From positions 1 through 64,000 of the forward strand of contig NZ_JACYXE010000004.1 in assembly GCF_014857905.1 (NCBI RefSeq): DNA of 64,000 bases. The letters run 5' to 3'. The notes under the pieces were generated by a model, which was not told the origin of the DNA, searched no databases, and worked only from the letters and a program-made list of their open reading frames with translations. How positions within the stretch are numbered: the stretch's first letter is position 1; each line of letters begins with the position of its first letter. Of this stretch, positions 29,044-37,460 are shown piece by piece. The stretch comes from Agilicoccus flavus. Its GTDB lineage: Bacteria; Actinomycetota; Actinomycetes; Actinomycetales; Dermatophilaceae. The position numbers and the translations under genes were made by a program.

Positions 29044-30048
29044 GTGCAGACGAGAACGGGTGCGGACGCGGACGACACGGATCGACGCCGGGACGAGGAC
29101 GTGGCGGGGCGGGGGGAGGTCCGCCCCCGGCGTTCGGTGCTGTACCTGCCGGCCTCGAACCCGCGGGCGATGGAGAAGGCGAAGGGACTGGCGTGCGACG
29201 CCCTGGTCCTCGACCTCGAGGACGCGGTCGCGCCGGACGCCAAGGAGCAGGCCCGCGCGGCGGCCGTCGCCGCCGTGTCCTCGGGGGCCTGGCGCGACGA
29301 GGGCCGCCGGGAGGTGACGGTCCGCGTCAACGCCGCGGGCACGCCGTGGCACGACGATGACCTCGCCGCGGTCGGGGCCGCCGGGCCCGACGCCGTCGTC
29401 GTCCCCAAGGTGACCGGCGCGGCCGCGGTCCGAGAGGTCCTCGCCGCCCTCGACGCCGCCGGCGCGCCCGCCTCGACGGCGATGTGGGCGATGCTCGAGA
29501 CGCCGGGGGCCGTCCTGCGCGCCGAGGAGATCGCGGCGGCCTCCGACCGGCTCACCGTGCTCGTCGTGGGCACGAACGACCTCGCCAAGGAGCTGCGCGT
29601 GGACGCGGGCCCTCGTCGCGTGCCGCTGCTCACGTCGCTCGGCCTCGCGGTGCTCGGCGCCCGCGCGGCCGGCAAGGTCGTCCTCGACGGCGTGTACAAC
29701 GACATCCGGGACGCCGAGGGGTTCGACGCCGAGTGCGCGCAGGGCCGTGAGCTGGGCTTCGACGGCAAGACCCTCGTCCACCCGAGCCAGATCGACGGCG
29801 CGAACACCGTCTTCGCCCCCGACGCCGCGTCGCTCGAGGACGCGCGTGCCGTCCTGCGGGCGTGGGAGGCCGGTGGCGGCCGGGGTGTCGTCACCCACGA
29901 GGGGCGGATGATCGAGGCCCTGCACGTCGAGACGGCCCGACGCCTCCTGCGGACCGACTCGGCGATCCGGGCGCGCTCGTCCACCGGCCCGGTTCCGGAC
30001 GAGCCCGGCCGCGCGGGCGCCGAGGGATCGGCGAGGATGAACCCATGA
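29044..30048 (+). CDS. HpcH/HpaI-type CoA ester lyase (CitE-like)
   Basis: A 334-residue TIM-barrel lyase of the CitE family. RRSVLYLPASNPRAMEKAK (29-47), LDLEDAVAPDAKE (Asp/Glu magnesium site), the Arg-containing VRVNAAGTPWH, WAMLETPGA, and GFDGKTLVHPSQI define the type. Stand-alone CitE-like proteins cleave citramalyl-CoA, malyl-CoA or beta-methylmalyl-CoA; without citrate lyase partners CitD and CitF it is not a citrate lyase subunit. The GTG start at 29044 follows GAGAGGATG. It overlaps the stress-protein gene by four bases. An N-terminal 28-residue Asp/Arg-rich extension precedes the conserved domain. Confidence 0.86.
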   Translation: MQTRTGADADDTDRRRDEDVAGRGEVRPRRSVLYLPASNPRAMEKAKGLACDALVLDLEDAVAPDAKEQARAAAVAAVSSGAWRDEGRREVTVRVNAAGTPWHDDDLAAVGAAGPDAVVVPKVTGAAAVREVLAALDAAGAPASTAMWAMLETPGAVLRAEEIAAASDRLTVLVVGTNDLAKELRVDAGPRRVPLLTSLGLAVLGARAAGKVVLDGVYNDIRDAEGFDAECAQGRELGFDGKTLVHPSQIDGANTVFAPDAASLEDARAVLRAWEAGGGRGVVTHEGRMIEALHVETARRLLRTDSAIRARSSTGPVPDEPGRAGAEGSARMNP

Positions 30049-30842
30049 CGACGCCCACGAACCCCGGCGGCCCCGCCCGGGTCCCCACCGACCGCCTCAC
30101 CCTCGAGTTCCCCCGCAGCCTGGCCGTCTTCGACACCTACGAGGAGGCCCAGCGCGCGGTCGACTACCTCTCCGACCACGAGTTCCCCGTGCAGAACGTG
30201 CTCATCGTCGGCACCGACCTCAAGCAGGTCGAGCGGGTCACCGGCCGGCTCACGTGGGGCAAGGTCGTCGCCGGCGGTCTGCTGTCGGGCATGTGGCTCG
30301 GCGCCTTCGTCGGGCTGATCTTCAGCATGTTCGGCGAGGGCTTCGCGTTCGCCCTCTTCCTGTCCGTCGTCCTCACCGGCGCCGTCTTCGGGGTCGTCTG
30401 GGCGTCGATCGGGTACGCGTTCACGCGAGGACGCCGCGACTTCACGTCCGTGAGCCAGGTCGTCGCCACGCGGTACGAGGTGCTGGTCGAGCACGCTCTG
30501 TACGACCAGGCCCGCGAGACGCTGGCCCGTCTGCCCGGCGGCCACGGTCGCACGGCGCCGGTGGCGTCCCCGCAGGCGGCCCGCCCCGACCGCCCCAACC
30601 CCTACGAGGGCCGCTACGGCGTGCGCACCGACGACGCCGGGGGGTCGGGCGGCTCCGCCGGCGCGGGCCCGTCCGGCGGCGCGAGCGCCGCCCCCCGCCC
30701 CGACGAGGCCGGCCCCCGCGAGCCGCACCCGAACGAGCCGCGCCCGAACGCGTACGAGGGTCGGTACGGCGTGCGGCTGCCCGAGGGCGAGCGCCCCACG
30801 CCGCCCGCCGACGAGGACGCCCCGCCGAACCCGCGCGACTGA
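30045..30842 (+). CDS. General stress protein 17M-like domain membrane protein with YEGRYGVR repeats
   Basis: A 265-residue protein. Residues 20-60 (FPRSLAVFDTYEEAQRAVDYL, VQNVLIVGTDLKQVERVTG) form the YflT/GSP17M-type N-terminal domain; two membrane helices follow (about 70-95 and 98-118, FVGLIFSMFGEGFAFALFL), then a cytoplasmic beta-strand and a long Pro/Gly/Asp-rich tail. The tail contains NPYEGRYGVR and NAYEGRYGVR, two near-identical motifs about 46 residues apart. Mycobacterial counterpart recalled as Rv1234. The function is unknown; the repeated motif may be a short interaction peptide. Its ATG overlaps the CitE stop, so the two are co-translated. Confidence 0.78.
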   Translation: MTTPTNPGGPARVPTDRLTLEFPRSLAVFDTYEEAQRAVDYLSDHEFPVQNVLIVGTDLKQVERVTGRLTWGKVVAGGLLSGMWLGAFVGLIFSMFGEGFAFALFLSVVLTGAVFGVVWASIGYAFTRGRRDFTSVSQVVATRYEVLVEHALYDQARETLARLPGGHGRTAPVASPQAARPDRPNPYEGRYGVRTDDAGGSGGSAGAGPSGGASAAPRPDEAGPREPHPNEPRPNAYEGRYGVRLPEGERPTPPADEDAPPNPRD

Positions 30843-30884
30843 CCGCCCGGCCCGGGCCCCCGATCCGCCCGCTCGGGGCGGGGG

Positions 30885-32405
30885 TCAGCCCGAGGCGAGG
30901 ACGTCGGCCATCCACGCCTCGACGTCGGCGCTCGAGCGGGGCAGGGCGCGGGTGAGGTTCTCGCACCCGTCGGCGGTTACGAGGATGTCGTCCTCGATGC
31001 GCACCCCGATCCCGCGCAGCTCCGGCGGCACCCGCAGGTCGTCGGCCTTGAAGTACAGGCCCGGCTCGACGGTGAGGATCATCCCCGGGGCGAGCGTGCC
31101 CTCGACGTAGTCCTCGCGCAGGGCGAGCTGGCAGTCGTGCACGTCGAGCCCGAGGTGGTGGCTCGTGCCGTGCACCATCCAGCGCCGGTGCCACTGCCCC
31201 TCGGGGGCGAGGCTCGCCTCCACGTCGACGCCGTCGGGCAGCAGGCCCCACGCGTGGACGTGCTCGGCGATGACGCGGATCGCGGCGGCGTGGACGTCCT
31301 TGAAGGTCGCGCCCGGGCGGACGGCGTCGATCCCCGCGCACTGCGCCGCGTAGACCGCGTCGTACACCTTGCGCTGGGCGTCGGAGAACCGGCCCGACAC
31401 CGGCAACGTCCGGGTCACGTCCGCGGTGAAGAGCGAGTCGACCTCGACCCCGGCGTCGATGAGGATGAGGTCGTCCTCGCCCACGTCGCCCGTGTTGCGG
31501 ATCCAGTGCAGCGTGTTCGCGTGGTCGCCGGAGGCACAGATCGAGTCGTAGCCGACGCCGTTGCCGTGATGCCGGGCGTGCAGGCCGAAGACCCCCTCGA
31601 CCCAGCGCTCGCCCCGGCCGCGCTTGACCGCCTCCGGCAGGTCGGCGACGACGGCGGCGAAGGCGCGCGCCGTGCCGTCGCACGCGAGGCGCATCTGCCC
31701 GATCTCCCAGTCGTCCTTGACGAGTCGCATCGTCGACAGGCGGCGGGAGAGCTCGGCGTCGCCCTCGTGGGCCTCCTGCTCGCCCTCGAGCGACTGGACG
31801 ACGCCCGCGGCGGCGCGCAGCTCGTCGACGGTGGCGGCGAGCCCGGCGTCGGCCTCGCGCACGATGCGCAGGTCGACCTGGCCGAGGTCGGCGCGCAACG
31901 CCGATTCGAGCTCGTCGACGTGCCGCGCCTCCAGGCCCGTCTCGGCGGACAGCTGGTCGATCGTCGGCCTCGCGCCGACCCAGAACTCGCCGTAGCGGGC
32001 GTCGGCGAAGAACTCCTCGTCGTCCCGGGGGGCCATGGGCCGGAAGAAGATCAGGGCGTCGTGACCGCCCTGCGCGCGGGGCTCGAGGACGAGCACCGCG
32101 TCGGGCTCCCGGTCGCTGCCGAGCCCCGTCAGGTGCGCGAACGCCGAGTGGGGCCGGAACTGGTAGTCGCAGTCGTTGCTGCGGATCTTGAGGCCGCCGG
32201 CGGGGACGACGAGGCGGCACCCGGGGAACGCCGCGGACAACGCGTCGCGACGGGGCGCCGCGTGGCGGGACGCCTCGGACAGGTCGGGAAGGGTCGCGTC
32301 CCGGAGCGCCCAGTCGGAGGCGATGAACTCACGGAACGTGTCGGAGGTCGGGCTGGCTCGGTGGCCGCCCTCGCGGGCGGCGTGCTTCTCACTCACCCTG
32401 TCCAT
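30885..32405 (-). CDS. Aminopeptidase P family (Xaa-Pro aminopeptidase)
   Basis: A 506-residue M24B metallopeptidase. The N-terminal creatinase-like domain (residues about 45-200, with LVVPAGGLKIRSNDCDYQF) is followed by the pita-bread domain. Five metal ligands are present: Asp in DLILIDAGVEVDS and in FTADVTRTLPVSG, His in GTSHHLGLDVHD, Glu in LTVEPGLYF and Glu in IGVRIEDDILVT. It removes an N-terminal residue preceding proline. Its length is normal for PepP of actinobacteria. Opposed by the stress protein on the plus strand. The ATG at 32405 fits, though a GTG (VSEKHAAREG) four codons in is an alternative. Confidence 0.9.
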   Translation of the reverse strand: MDRVSEKHAAREGGHRASPTSDTFREFIASDWALRDATLPDLSEASRHAAPRRDALSAAFPGCRLVVPAGGLKIRSNDCDYQFRPHSAFAHLTGLGSDREPDAVLVLEPRAQGGHDALIFFRPMAPRDDEEFFADARYGEFWVGARPTIDQLSAETGLEARHVDELESALRADLGQVDLRIVREADAGLAATVDELRAAAGVVQSLEGEQEAHEGDAELSRRLSTMRLVKDDWEIGQMRLACDGTARAFAAVVADLPEAVKRGRGERWVEGVFGLHARHHGNGVGYDSICASGDHANTLHWIRNTGDVGEDDLILIDAGVEVDSLFTADVTRTLPVSGRFSDAQRKVYDAVYAAQCAGIDAVRPGATFKDVHAAAIRVIAEHVHAWGLLPDGVDVEASLAPEGQWHRRWMVHGTSHHLGLDVHDCQLALREDYVEGTLAPGMILTVEPGLYFKADDLRVPPELRGIGVRIEDDILVTADGCENLTRALPRSSADVEAWMADVLASG

Positions 32406-32482
32406 GCTGGCACGCGCCGGCGCGGGAGGGGGCGCCGCGTGGCGGTTTGGCCGGCGCCCGGCCCGGGGCCCACAGTGGAGAC

Positions 32483-33991
32483 GTGCCCACGCTGCCTCCC
32501 CGCAAGAAGAAGGTGCCGAGCAAGGCCCCGAACGCGGCGTACGGCGAACCCGGGGGACCGAGCACCGGCGGCGGGTCGTCGTGGCGGGCCCGAGCCCAGC
32601 GCGCCGTCGCCGCGGAGAGCGCTCCCTCCTGGAGCCTCGACCTGCGCTCGGTCCAGGACGACGTCGAGGAGCGGCGGTCGCGGGCCGTCATGGACCTCGC
32701 CACCCGGGTCGCGGAGCTCACGCTCGCGACCGGGGCGTCGGCCGCCGACGTCACCGCCACCGTCCTGCGCCTCACCGACGCCTACGGCCTGCGCTCGGTG
32801 CACGTCGACGTCACCTTCACGGCCATCGCGATCTCCCATCACCGGGGCGCCGAGGACCCCGTGACCATGGTGCGCACCGTCCGGGTCCGGAGCGTCGACT
32901 ACGAACGGCTCGCCCGCCTGCAGGCGTTCGTCGCCGACCTCGAGGCCAACCCCGTCGACATCGTCGACGCCCGCTCCCGGTTCGACGCGATCGCCGCCCG
33001 GCCGCACGTCTACCGCCGCTCGGTCGTCACGGCGGGGTCCGCGTTCCTCGGGGCGGCCGTCGCCCTCCTCTTCGACGGGTCCTTCACCGAGATCCTCATC
33101 GCGTTCCTCAACGCCGTCCTCGTCGACCGCGTCCAGCTGCTCCTCGCGCGCGCCCGGCTCGCGGCGTTCTTCAGCCAGATGATCGGCGGCGCGATCCCCA
33201 CGGTGGTCGCCGTCCTGCTCATCATCGCCCGCAGCCACCAGGTGCCCGGCCTCGAGGAGGTCACGCCCTCCGCGGTCGTCGCCGCCGGGATCGTGTCACT
33301 GCTCGCGGGCATGTCCGTCGTCGGCTCCGCGCAGGACGCGATCGACGGCTACTACGTCACCGCGGGGGCACGGACGTACGAGGTCGTCGTCCTCACGCTC
33401 GGGATCACGGTCGGGGTCGTCATCGTGCTCGGCATCGCCCAGCGCCTCGGCGCGCCGACCTACCTCGCCCCGTACTCGGCCCTCACGGGCAGCCTGCCCC
33501 GACAGCTCGTCGCGAGTGCGATCATCGCGGCCGGCTTCGCCGTCACCTCCTACGCGGGCCCCGTCACGGCGATCGTCTCCGTGGTCTGTGGGACGCTCGG
33601 CTGGGGCGCGTTCGCGCTCGCCGAGGCCTTCGACCTGGGCGTCGTGGCGGCCAGCGGCGCGGCGGCCCTCTTCATCGGGGTGATCTCGCAGCTCCTCGCG
33701 GGCACCGTGCACGTCCCGGCCCTCGCCCTGTCGACGGCCGGGATCGTCCCGCTGCTGCCCGGCGGCGCCGTCTATCGGGGCCTCTACCAGCTGACGACGC
33801 TCTCGTGGGCTCAGGGCACGGGACCGGGCGTGGTCACACTCGGCTCGGCCGCCGCCATCGGCCTCGCGCTCGCCGCGGGCGTCAGCCTCGGCACCTACCT
33901 CGGCCGCCCCCTGCGACCCGACGTCGCCCGGTCCCGGTCCCGCGCCGTCCAACGCGCGCTGCGCCGCGGCCACGCCGACGGCCGCGAGTAG
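32483..33991 (+). CDS. ThrE-family threonine/serine exporter
   Basis: A 502-residue two-part membrane protein. After an Arg/Lys-rich leader of about 60 residues comes the ThrE N-terminal domain (residues 65-270; MDLATRVAELTLATGASAADVT, LRSVHVDVTFTAIAI), then about ten hydrophobic segments with the ThrE_2 half at the end (ALALSTAGIVPLLPGGAVYRGLYQL). The Corynebacterium ThrE exports threonine and serine. The start is uncertain: GTG 32483 is preceded by GGAG only two bases away; a TTG at 32447 and the internal ATG near residue 70 are possible. A hairpin ends it opposite lpdA. Confidence 0.82.
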   Translation: MPTLPPRKKKVPSKAPNAAYGEPGGPSTGGGSSWRARAQRAVAAESAPSWSLDLRSVQDDVEERRSRAVMDLATRVAELTLATGASAADVTATVLRLTDAYGLRSVHVDVTFTAIAISHHRGAEDPVTMVRTVRVRSVDYERLARLQAFVADLEANPVDIVDARSRFDAIAARPHVYRRSVVTAGSAFLGAAVALLFDGSFTEILIAFLNAVLVDRVQLLLARARLAAFFSQMIGGAIPTVVAVLLIIARSHQVPGLEEVTPSAVVAAGIVSLLAGMSVVGSAQDAIDGYYVTAGARTYEVVVLTLGITVGVVIVLGIAQRLGAPTYLAPYSALTGSLPRQLVASAIIAAGFAVTSYAGPVTAIVSVVCGTLGWGAFALAEAFDLGVVAASGAAALFIGVISQLLAGTVHVPALALSTAGIVPLLPGGAVYRGLYQLTTLSWAQGTGPGVVTLGSAAAIGLALAAGVSLGTYLGRPLRPDVARSRSRAVQRALRRGHADGRE

Positions 33992-34010
33992 GCCCCCGCA
34001 GGACACACGC

Positions 34011-34047
34011 CACGGGCGCGGAACCCCAGCGGGGTCCCGCGCCCGTG
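34011..34047. terminator. Bidirectional terminator between thrE-like and lpdA
   Basis: CACGGGCGCGG-ACCCC pairs with GGGGT-CCGCGCCCGTG, loop AGC, with one unpaired base on each side. It lies between the two converging stop codons. Confidence 0.8.
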
Positions 34048-34100
34048 TCCGACCCGTCGACCGCTCGATGGTTCGGAGGTCGACGGCTCGAGTCGACGAG

Positions 34101-35495
34101 TCAGAGGTTGATCATGTGGCCCGAGATGCCGTGGACGGCCTCCTTGACCGCCTCGCCGAGCGTCGGGTGCGCGAAGACGTTGCGGGACACCTCGTCGGCC
34201 GTGAGGTCCCACTGCTTGGCGAGGTTCATCACGGGCAGCAGCTCCGTCACGTCCGGGCCGATCATGTGGCAGCCGAGGATCTCGTTGTACTTCGCGTCGG
34301 CGACGACCTTGACGAAGCCGACCGCCTCGCCGAGGCCCGCGGCCTTGCCGTTGGCGCTGAACGGGAACGTGGCCGTCTTGACGTCGTAGCCCTTGTCCTT
34401 GGCCTGCTGCTCGCTGTAGCCCATCGACCCGATCTGCGGCTGGCAGTACGTGGCCCGCGGGATGAAGTCGAAGTCGATCGGCATCGTCTCGACGCCGGCG
34501 ATCGTCTCGGCCGCGACGATGCCCATGGCCTCGGCCACGTGGGCGAGCATGAGCTTGGCGGTGACGTCGCCGATGGCGTAGACGTTCTCGACGTTCGTAC
34601 GGCCGACCTCGTCGATCTTGATCGCGCCGCGCTCGGTGAGTTCGACGCCGAGCGTGTCGAGGCCGTACCCCTCGACGCGGGGCGCGAAGCCGATCGCCGA
34701 CATCAGTCGGTCGGCCTCGAGCACCTCCTCCTTGCCGCCCTTGGTGACGGTGACCTTGACGCCGGAGCCCGTGTCCTCGACCTTCTCGACCTTCGTGCCC
34801 GTGAGGACCTTGACGCCGAGCTTCTTGTAGTGCTTGGCGAGCTCCTTGGAGACGTCGGCGTCCTCCGTCGGGACCATCCGGTCGAGGAACTCGACGATCG
34901 TCACGTCGACGCCGAAGTTGGCCATGACGTACCCGAACTCGACGCCGATCGCGCCGGACCCGGCGATGATGATCGAGTCGGGGAGGTTCTCGTCGAGGAT
35001 CTGCTCCTCGTAGGTGACGACGTTGTCGCTCACCTCGACGCCCGGCAGCATGCGCGTGACCGCGCCGGCGGCGATGATGAGGTCGTCGTACGTGACCTCG
35101 CGGGTCTCGCCCTTGTCGGTCTCGACCGAGATCGTGCCCTTCTCGCCGAGCGTGCCCCACCCGTCGATCTCGGTGATCTTGTTCTTCTTCATGAGGTAGT
35201 GGACGCCCTTGACGATGCCGCCGCTCACCTGGCGGCTGCGGGCGTGCGTCGGGCCGTACGACATGGTGGCGTCGCCCTCGATGCCGAACTTCTTCTTCTC
35301 GTGCGTGAGCACGTGCGAGAGCTCGGCGTTGCGCAGGAGCGCCTTGGACGGGATGCAGCCCACGTTGAGGCAGACACCGCCCCAGTACTTCTTCTCGATG
35401 ACCGCGACGGACTTACCGAGTTGCGCGGCGCGGATGGCCGCGACGTACCCGCCGGGGCCGGCTCCGAGGACGACGACGTCAAAGTGATCTGCCAT
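34101..35495 (-). CDS. lpdA: Dihydrolipoyl dehydrogenase
   Basis: A 464-residue flavoprotein disulfide oxidoreductase, E3 of the pyruvate, 2-oxoglutarate and glycine systems. The FAD fold [21 protein letters not shown] begins at residue 6; the redox disulfide is in [16 protein letters not shown] (about 40-55); the NADH site [17 protein letters not shown] is near 180; and the C-terminal catalytic His-Glu pair sits in [17 protein letters not shown]2 and E1 genes are not nearby. Typical length. A TAGGCT six bases before the ATG suggests a leaderless message. Confidence 0.95.
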   Translation of the reverse strand: MADHFDVVVLGAGPGGYVAAIRAAQLGKSVAVIEKKYWGGVCLNVGCIPSKALLRNAELSHVLTHEKKKFGIEGDATMSYGPTHARSRQVSGGIVKGVHYLMKKNKITEIDGWGTLGEKGTISVETDKGETREVTYDDLIIAAGAVTRMLPGVEVSDNVVTYEEQILDENLPDSIIIAGSGAIGVEFGYVMANFGVDVTIVEFLDRMVPTEDADVSKELAKHYKKLGVKVLTGTKVEKVEDTGSGVKVTVTKGGKEEVLEADRLMSAIGFAPRVEGYGLDTLGVELTERGAIKIDEVGRTNVENVYAIGDVTAKLMLAHVAEAMGIVAAETIAGVETMPIDFDFIPRATYCQPQIGSMGYSEQQAKDKGYDVKTATFPFSANGKAAGLGEAVGFVKVVADAKYNEILGCHMIGPDVTELLPVMNLAKQWDLTADEVSRNVFAHPTLGEAVKEAVHGISGHMINL

Positions 35496-35501
35496 GGCGC
35501 C

Positions 35502-35507
35502 AGCCTA
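35502..35507 (-). promoter_or_regulatory. Putative -10 (TAGGCT) of leaderless lpdA
   Basis: TAGGCT on the minus strand with six bases to the ATG at 35495; those six bases (GGCGCC) contain no ribosome-binding sequence. Confidence 0.45.
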
Positions 35508-35668
35508 TGGGGTGGGGGGTCCGCTCGGGGACGGGACGCCTCGCCCGGCCCGCGGTGTCGGCGTGGGGTCGGCGCGGTGTCCGCGGAGTGTCCGCACTCC
35601 GGCCTCCTCGGCGACCTCGCGCCGCGGCCTCGCGAGGCGGGGTGTGGCGCCCGTGCGAGGGTGTGGGG

Positions 35669-36517
35669 GTGCGCATCGACCTCCACACCCATTCCACGGC
35701 CTCGGACGGGACGGACACGCCCGCGGGGCTCGTCGCCGCGGCCGTCGACGCAGGCCTCGACGTGGTCGCCCTCACCGACCACGACTCGACGGCCGGCTGG
35801 GCCGAGGCGGCGGGGGCGCTCGCGCAGGGGGCGCCGGTCGCGCTCGTGCGCGGCATGGAGATCTCCTGCGTCGCCGACGGCATCAGCCTGCACCTGCTCG
35901 CCTACCTGCACGACGACACGTACGAGCCGCTCGTCGCCGAACTCGCCCGGGCGCGGAGCAGCCGTGAGGGTCGGGCGCGCCGCATCGTCGAGGCGCTCGG
36001 CCAGGACGTGCCGCTGACGTGGGACGACGTGGCGGCCCAGGCGCGTCCGGGGGCCACCCTGGGGCGCCCGCACATCGCGGACGCGCTCGTGGCCCGCGGC
36101 GTCGTGGAGGACCGGGCGGAGGCGTTCCGCCACTACCTGCACTCGGGCTCGCGCTACCACCGCGGCCACTACGCGCTGGACGCGGTGGCCGCGGTGGAGC
36201 TCGTGCGGGCGGCCGGGGGAGTGCCGGTCCTCGCGCACCCGTTCGCCGCCGTCCGGGGCCGCACCGTCGGCGACCCGGTCGTGGAGGAGCTGGCCGACGC
36301 GGGGCTGGCCGGGCTCGAGGCGCATCATCTGGACCACGACGCCGCGCAGACGCGGCGCGCGATCGGCCTCGCGGACCGCCTCGGCCTTCTCGTCACGGGG
36401 TCGAGCGATTACCACGGGACCGGCAAGCCGAACCGTCTCGGCGAGTTGACCACGGACCGGGCGGTGTTCGAGGCCATCGAGGCCGGGGCGCGCGGGGTCC
36501 CCGTCCTGCGCGGCTGA
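35669..36517 (+). CDS. PHP-domain metal-dependent phosphoesterase
   Basis: A 282-residue PHP-family protein. The first metal motif is IDLHTHSTASDGT (residues 3-15), the second DHDST (about 41-45), then a Glu in GMEISC, HP in VLAHPF and a C-terminal SSDYHG, giving the set of ligands for a trinuclear site. Family members of this size are 3',5'-nucleoside bisphosphate phosphatases or TrpH/RNase AM-type enzymes that trim RNA 5' ends; the exact substrate is not fixed here. GTG 35669 follows GAGGG at eight to nine bases; the upstream in-frame extension is low-complexity. Followed by a bidirectional hairpin. Confidence 0.86.
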   Translation: MRIDLHTHSTASDGTDTPAGLVAAAVDAGLDVVALTDHDSTAGWAEAAGALAQGAPVALVRGMEISCVADGISLHLLAYLHDDTYEPLVAELARARSSREGRARRIVEALGQDVPLTWDDVAAQARPGATLGRPHIADALVARGVVEDRAEAFRHYLHSGSRYHRGHYALDAVAAVELVRAAGGVPVLAHPFAAVRGRTVGDPVVEELADAGLAGLEAHHLDHDAAQTRRAIGLADRLGLLVTGSSDYHGTGKPNRLGELTTDRAVFEAIEAGARGVPVLRG

Positions 36518-36595
36518 CGCCCGGGGCGGGCCGCCCACCGGGCCCCGCGCCCCCGCACCCGGTGTCGTCCGGCACGAGCCTCCGGGCGCGCAGAA

Positions 36596-36621
36596 GCCCC
36601 GAGCGGAAGACCGCTCGGGGC
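36596..36621. terminator. Terminator hairpin after the PHP gene
   Basis: GCCCCGAGCGG pairs perfectly with CCGCTCGGGGC around AAGA, and flanking GCGCAG / CTGCGC extends it. It lies between converging genes and can serve both. Confidence 0.85.
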
Positions 36622-36713
36622 TGCGCCGTGCCCGCGGAGGGGGTGCGGGCACGGGACCGGGGTCGTCGCCTCACAGAGGGGTGGAGGCGATGACGGCCGG
36701 AATATGTGGGGCC

Positions 36714-37055
36714 TCAGCCGCGACGGGCGGTTCCGCGGCCCGTGACCGTGGAGGTGCGGCGCGCACGGGTGGCGAAGGCGGTGAGGCCGACGAGGACGCC
36801 CCCGGCCCCCGAGACCCCGAGCGCGGTCGGCGAGACGCCGCTGCCTGCGTGCAGGGCCAGACCGGCGCCGCGCTCCGCACCGTTCGTCGGCGCCACGGCG
36901 GCCGCCGCCACCGACGTGGCGGCCGGCGTCGTGGACACTGTCGGGGCCGCCGCATGTGCGGTGCCGGCGCCGAGGCCGGCGAGGCCGATGGCCGCGACGG
37001 CCGCCGTTCGGGCCAGGCCGGTGGCGGTGACGTGCGTGTGCAGACCCGTGTTCAT
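36714..37055 (-). CDS. Small secreted, C-terminally anchored protein of unknown function
   Basis: A 113-residue protein with a signal peptide: TARTAAVAAIGLAGLGAGTAHA ends in a clean AHA-A cleavage site (its core AAIGLAGLGAGTAHA). The mature part is a short Ala/Thr/Pro-rich region, then a hydrophobic stretch GVSGAGGVLVGLTAF (about 85-100) followed by basic residues ATRARR. This is the layout of a wall-associated or membrane-anchored surface protein, but there is no LPXTG. I do not recognise a family. GGGGGAACATC precedes the ATG. The gene is alone, with a hairpin behind it and a 405-base gene-free stretch upstream. Confidence 0.6.
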   Translation of the reverse strand: MNTGLHTHVTATGLARTAAVAAIGLAGLGAGTAHAAAPTVSTTPAATSVAAAAVAPTNGAERGAGLALHAGSGVSPTALGVSGAGGVLVGLTAFATRARRTSTVTGRGTARRG

Positions 37056-37380
37056 GATGTTCCCCCGATGGTGTGGTGCGTCCCCTGGAACGACGTCCAC
37101 CCCGCGGTGCCGTGCTCGCGTCCGGCCCGACCCCTCGGCCCGGACGACGAGACACCCCTGGGTGCGGTCGCCGTGGTCGGTGCGTCTCGCGGCGCCGGAA
37201 CCGAGTGCGTGACGCACGTGGATCCGTTCGTTGTGCCGCGATGCGGGCCCCCAAGCCCCGCATCGACCAGGACGACTGTACAGGTCGGTGTGGACGGTCG
37301 TCCAGTTGGCCCACAGGTGGCGGCGCCGCCGCTGCTCGGCCGCCGGGCCCGGGCGGCCCGATCGACCCGCCCGGAACGCG
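37056..37380. other. Gene-free stretch upstream of the small secreted protein
   Basis: No convincing reading frame: codon-position GC bias is absent and the longer frames are shadows. It holds an inverted repeat GATGCGGG-N9-CCCGCATC at about 37239-37263, and lower-GC patches such as GACTGTACAGGTC nearby, containing the palindrome TGTACA. It presumably carries the promoter and regulatory sites of the secreted-protein gene on the minus strand. Confidence 0.5.
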
Positions 37381-37418
37381 CCAGGGGCGCCCCGCACGTG
37401 TGTGCGGGGCGCCCCTGG
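37381..37418. terminator. Perfect 17-bp terminator for the DEAD-box gene
   Basis: CCAGGGGCGCCCCGCAC pairs without mismatch with the arm at 37402-37418, loop GTGT. It lies 43 bases beyond the DEAD-box stop on the minus strand. The inner GGGGCGCCCC segments are themselves palindromic. Confidence 0.85.
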
Positions 37419-37460
37419 CGGTGGCTTCCGGTGGCTGTCCGTGGCCCGTCGGGCCGCGGC

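Noticed and set aside
34068-36017. 649-residue plus-strand frame opposite lpdA
   Set aside because: Shadow of lpdA; the composition is Asp/Val/Leu-rich without motif, and it runs through the promoter region into the PHP gene out of frame.
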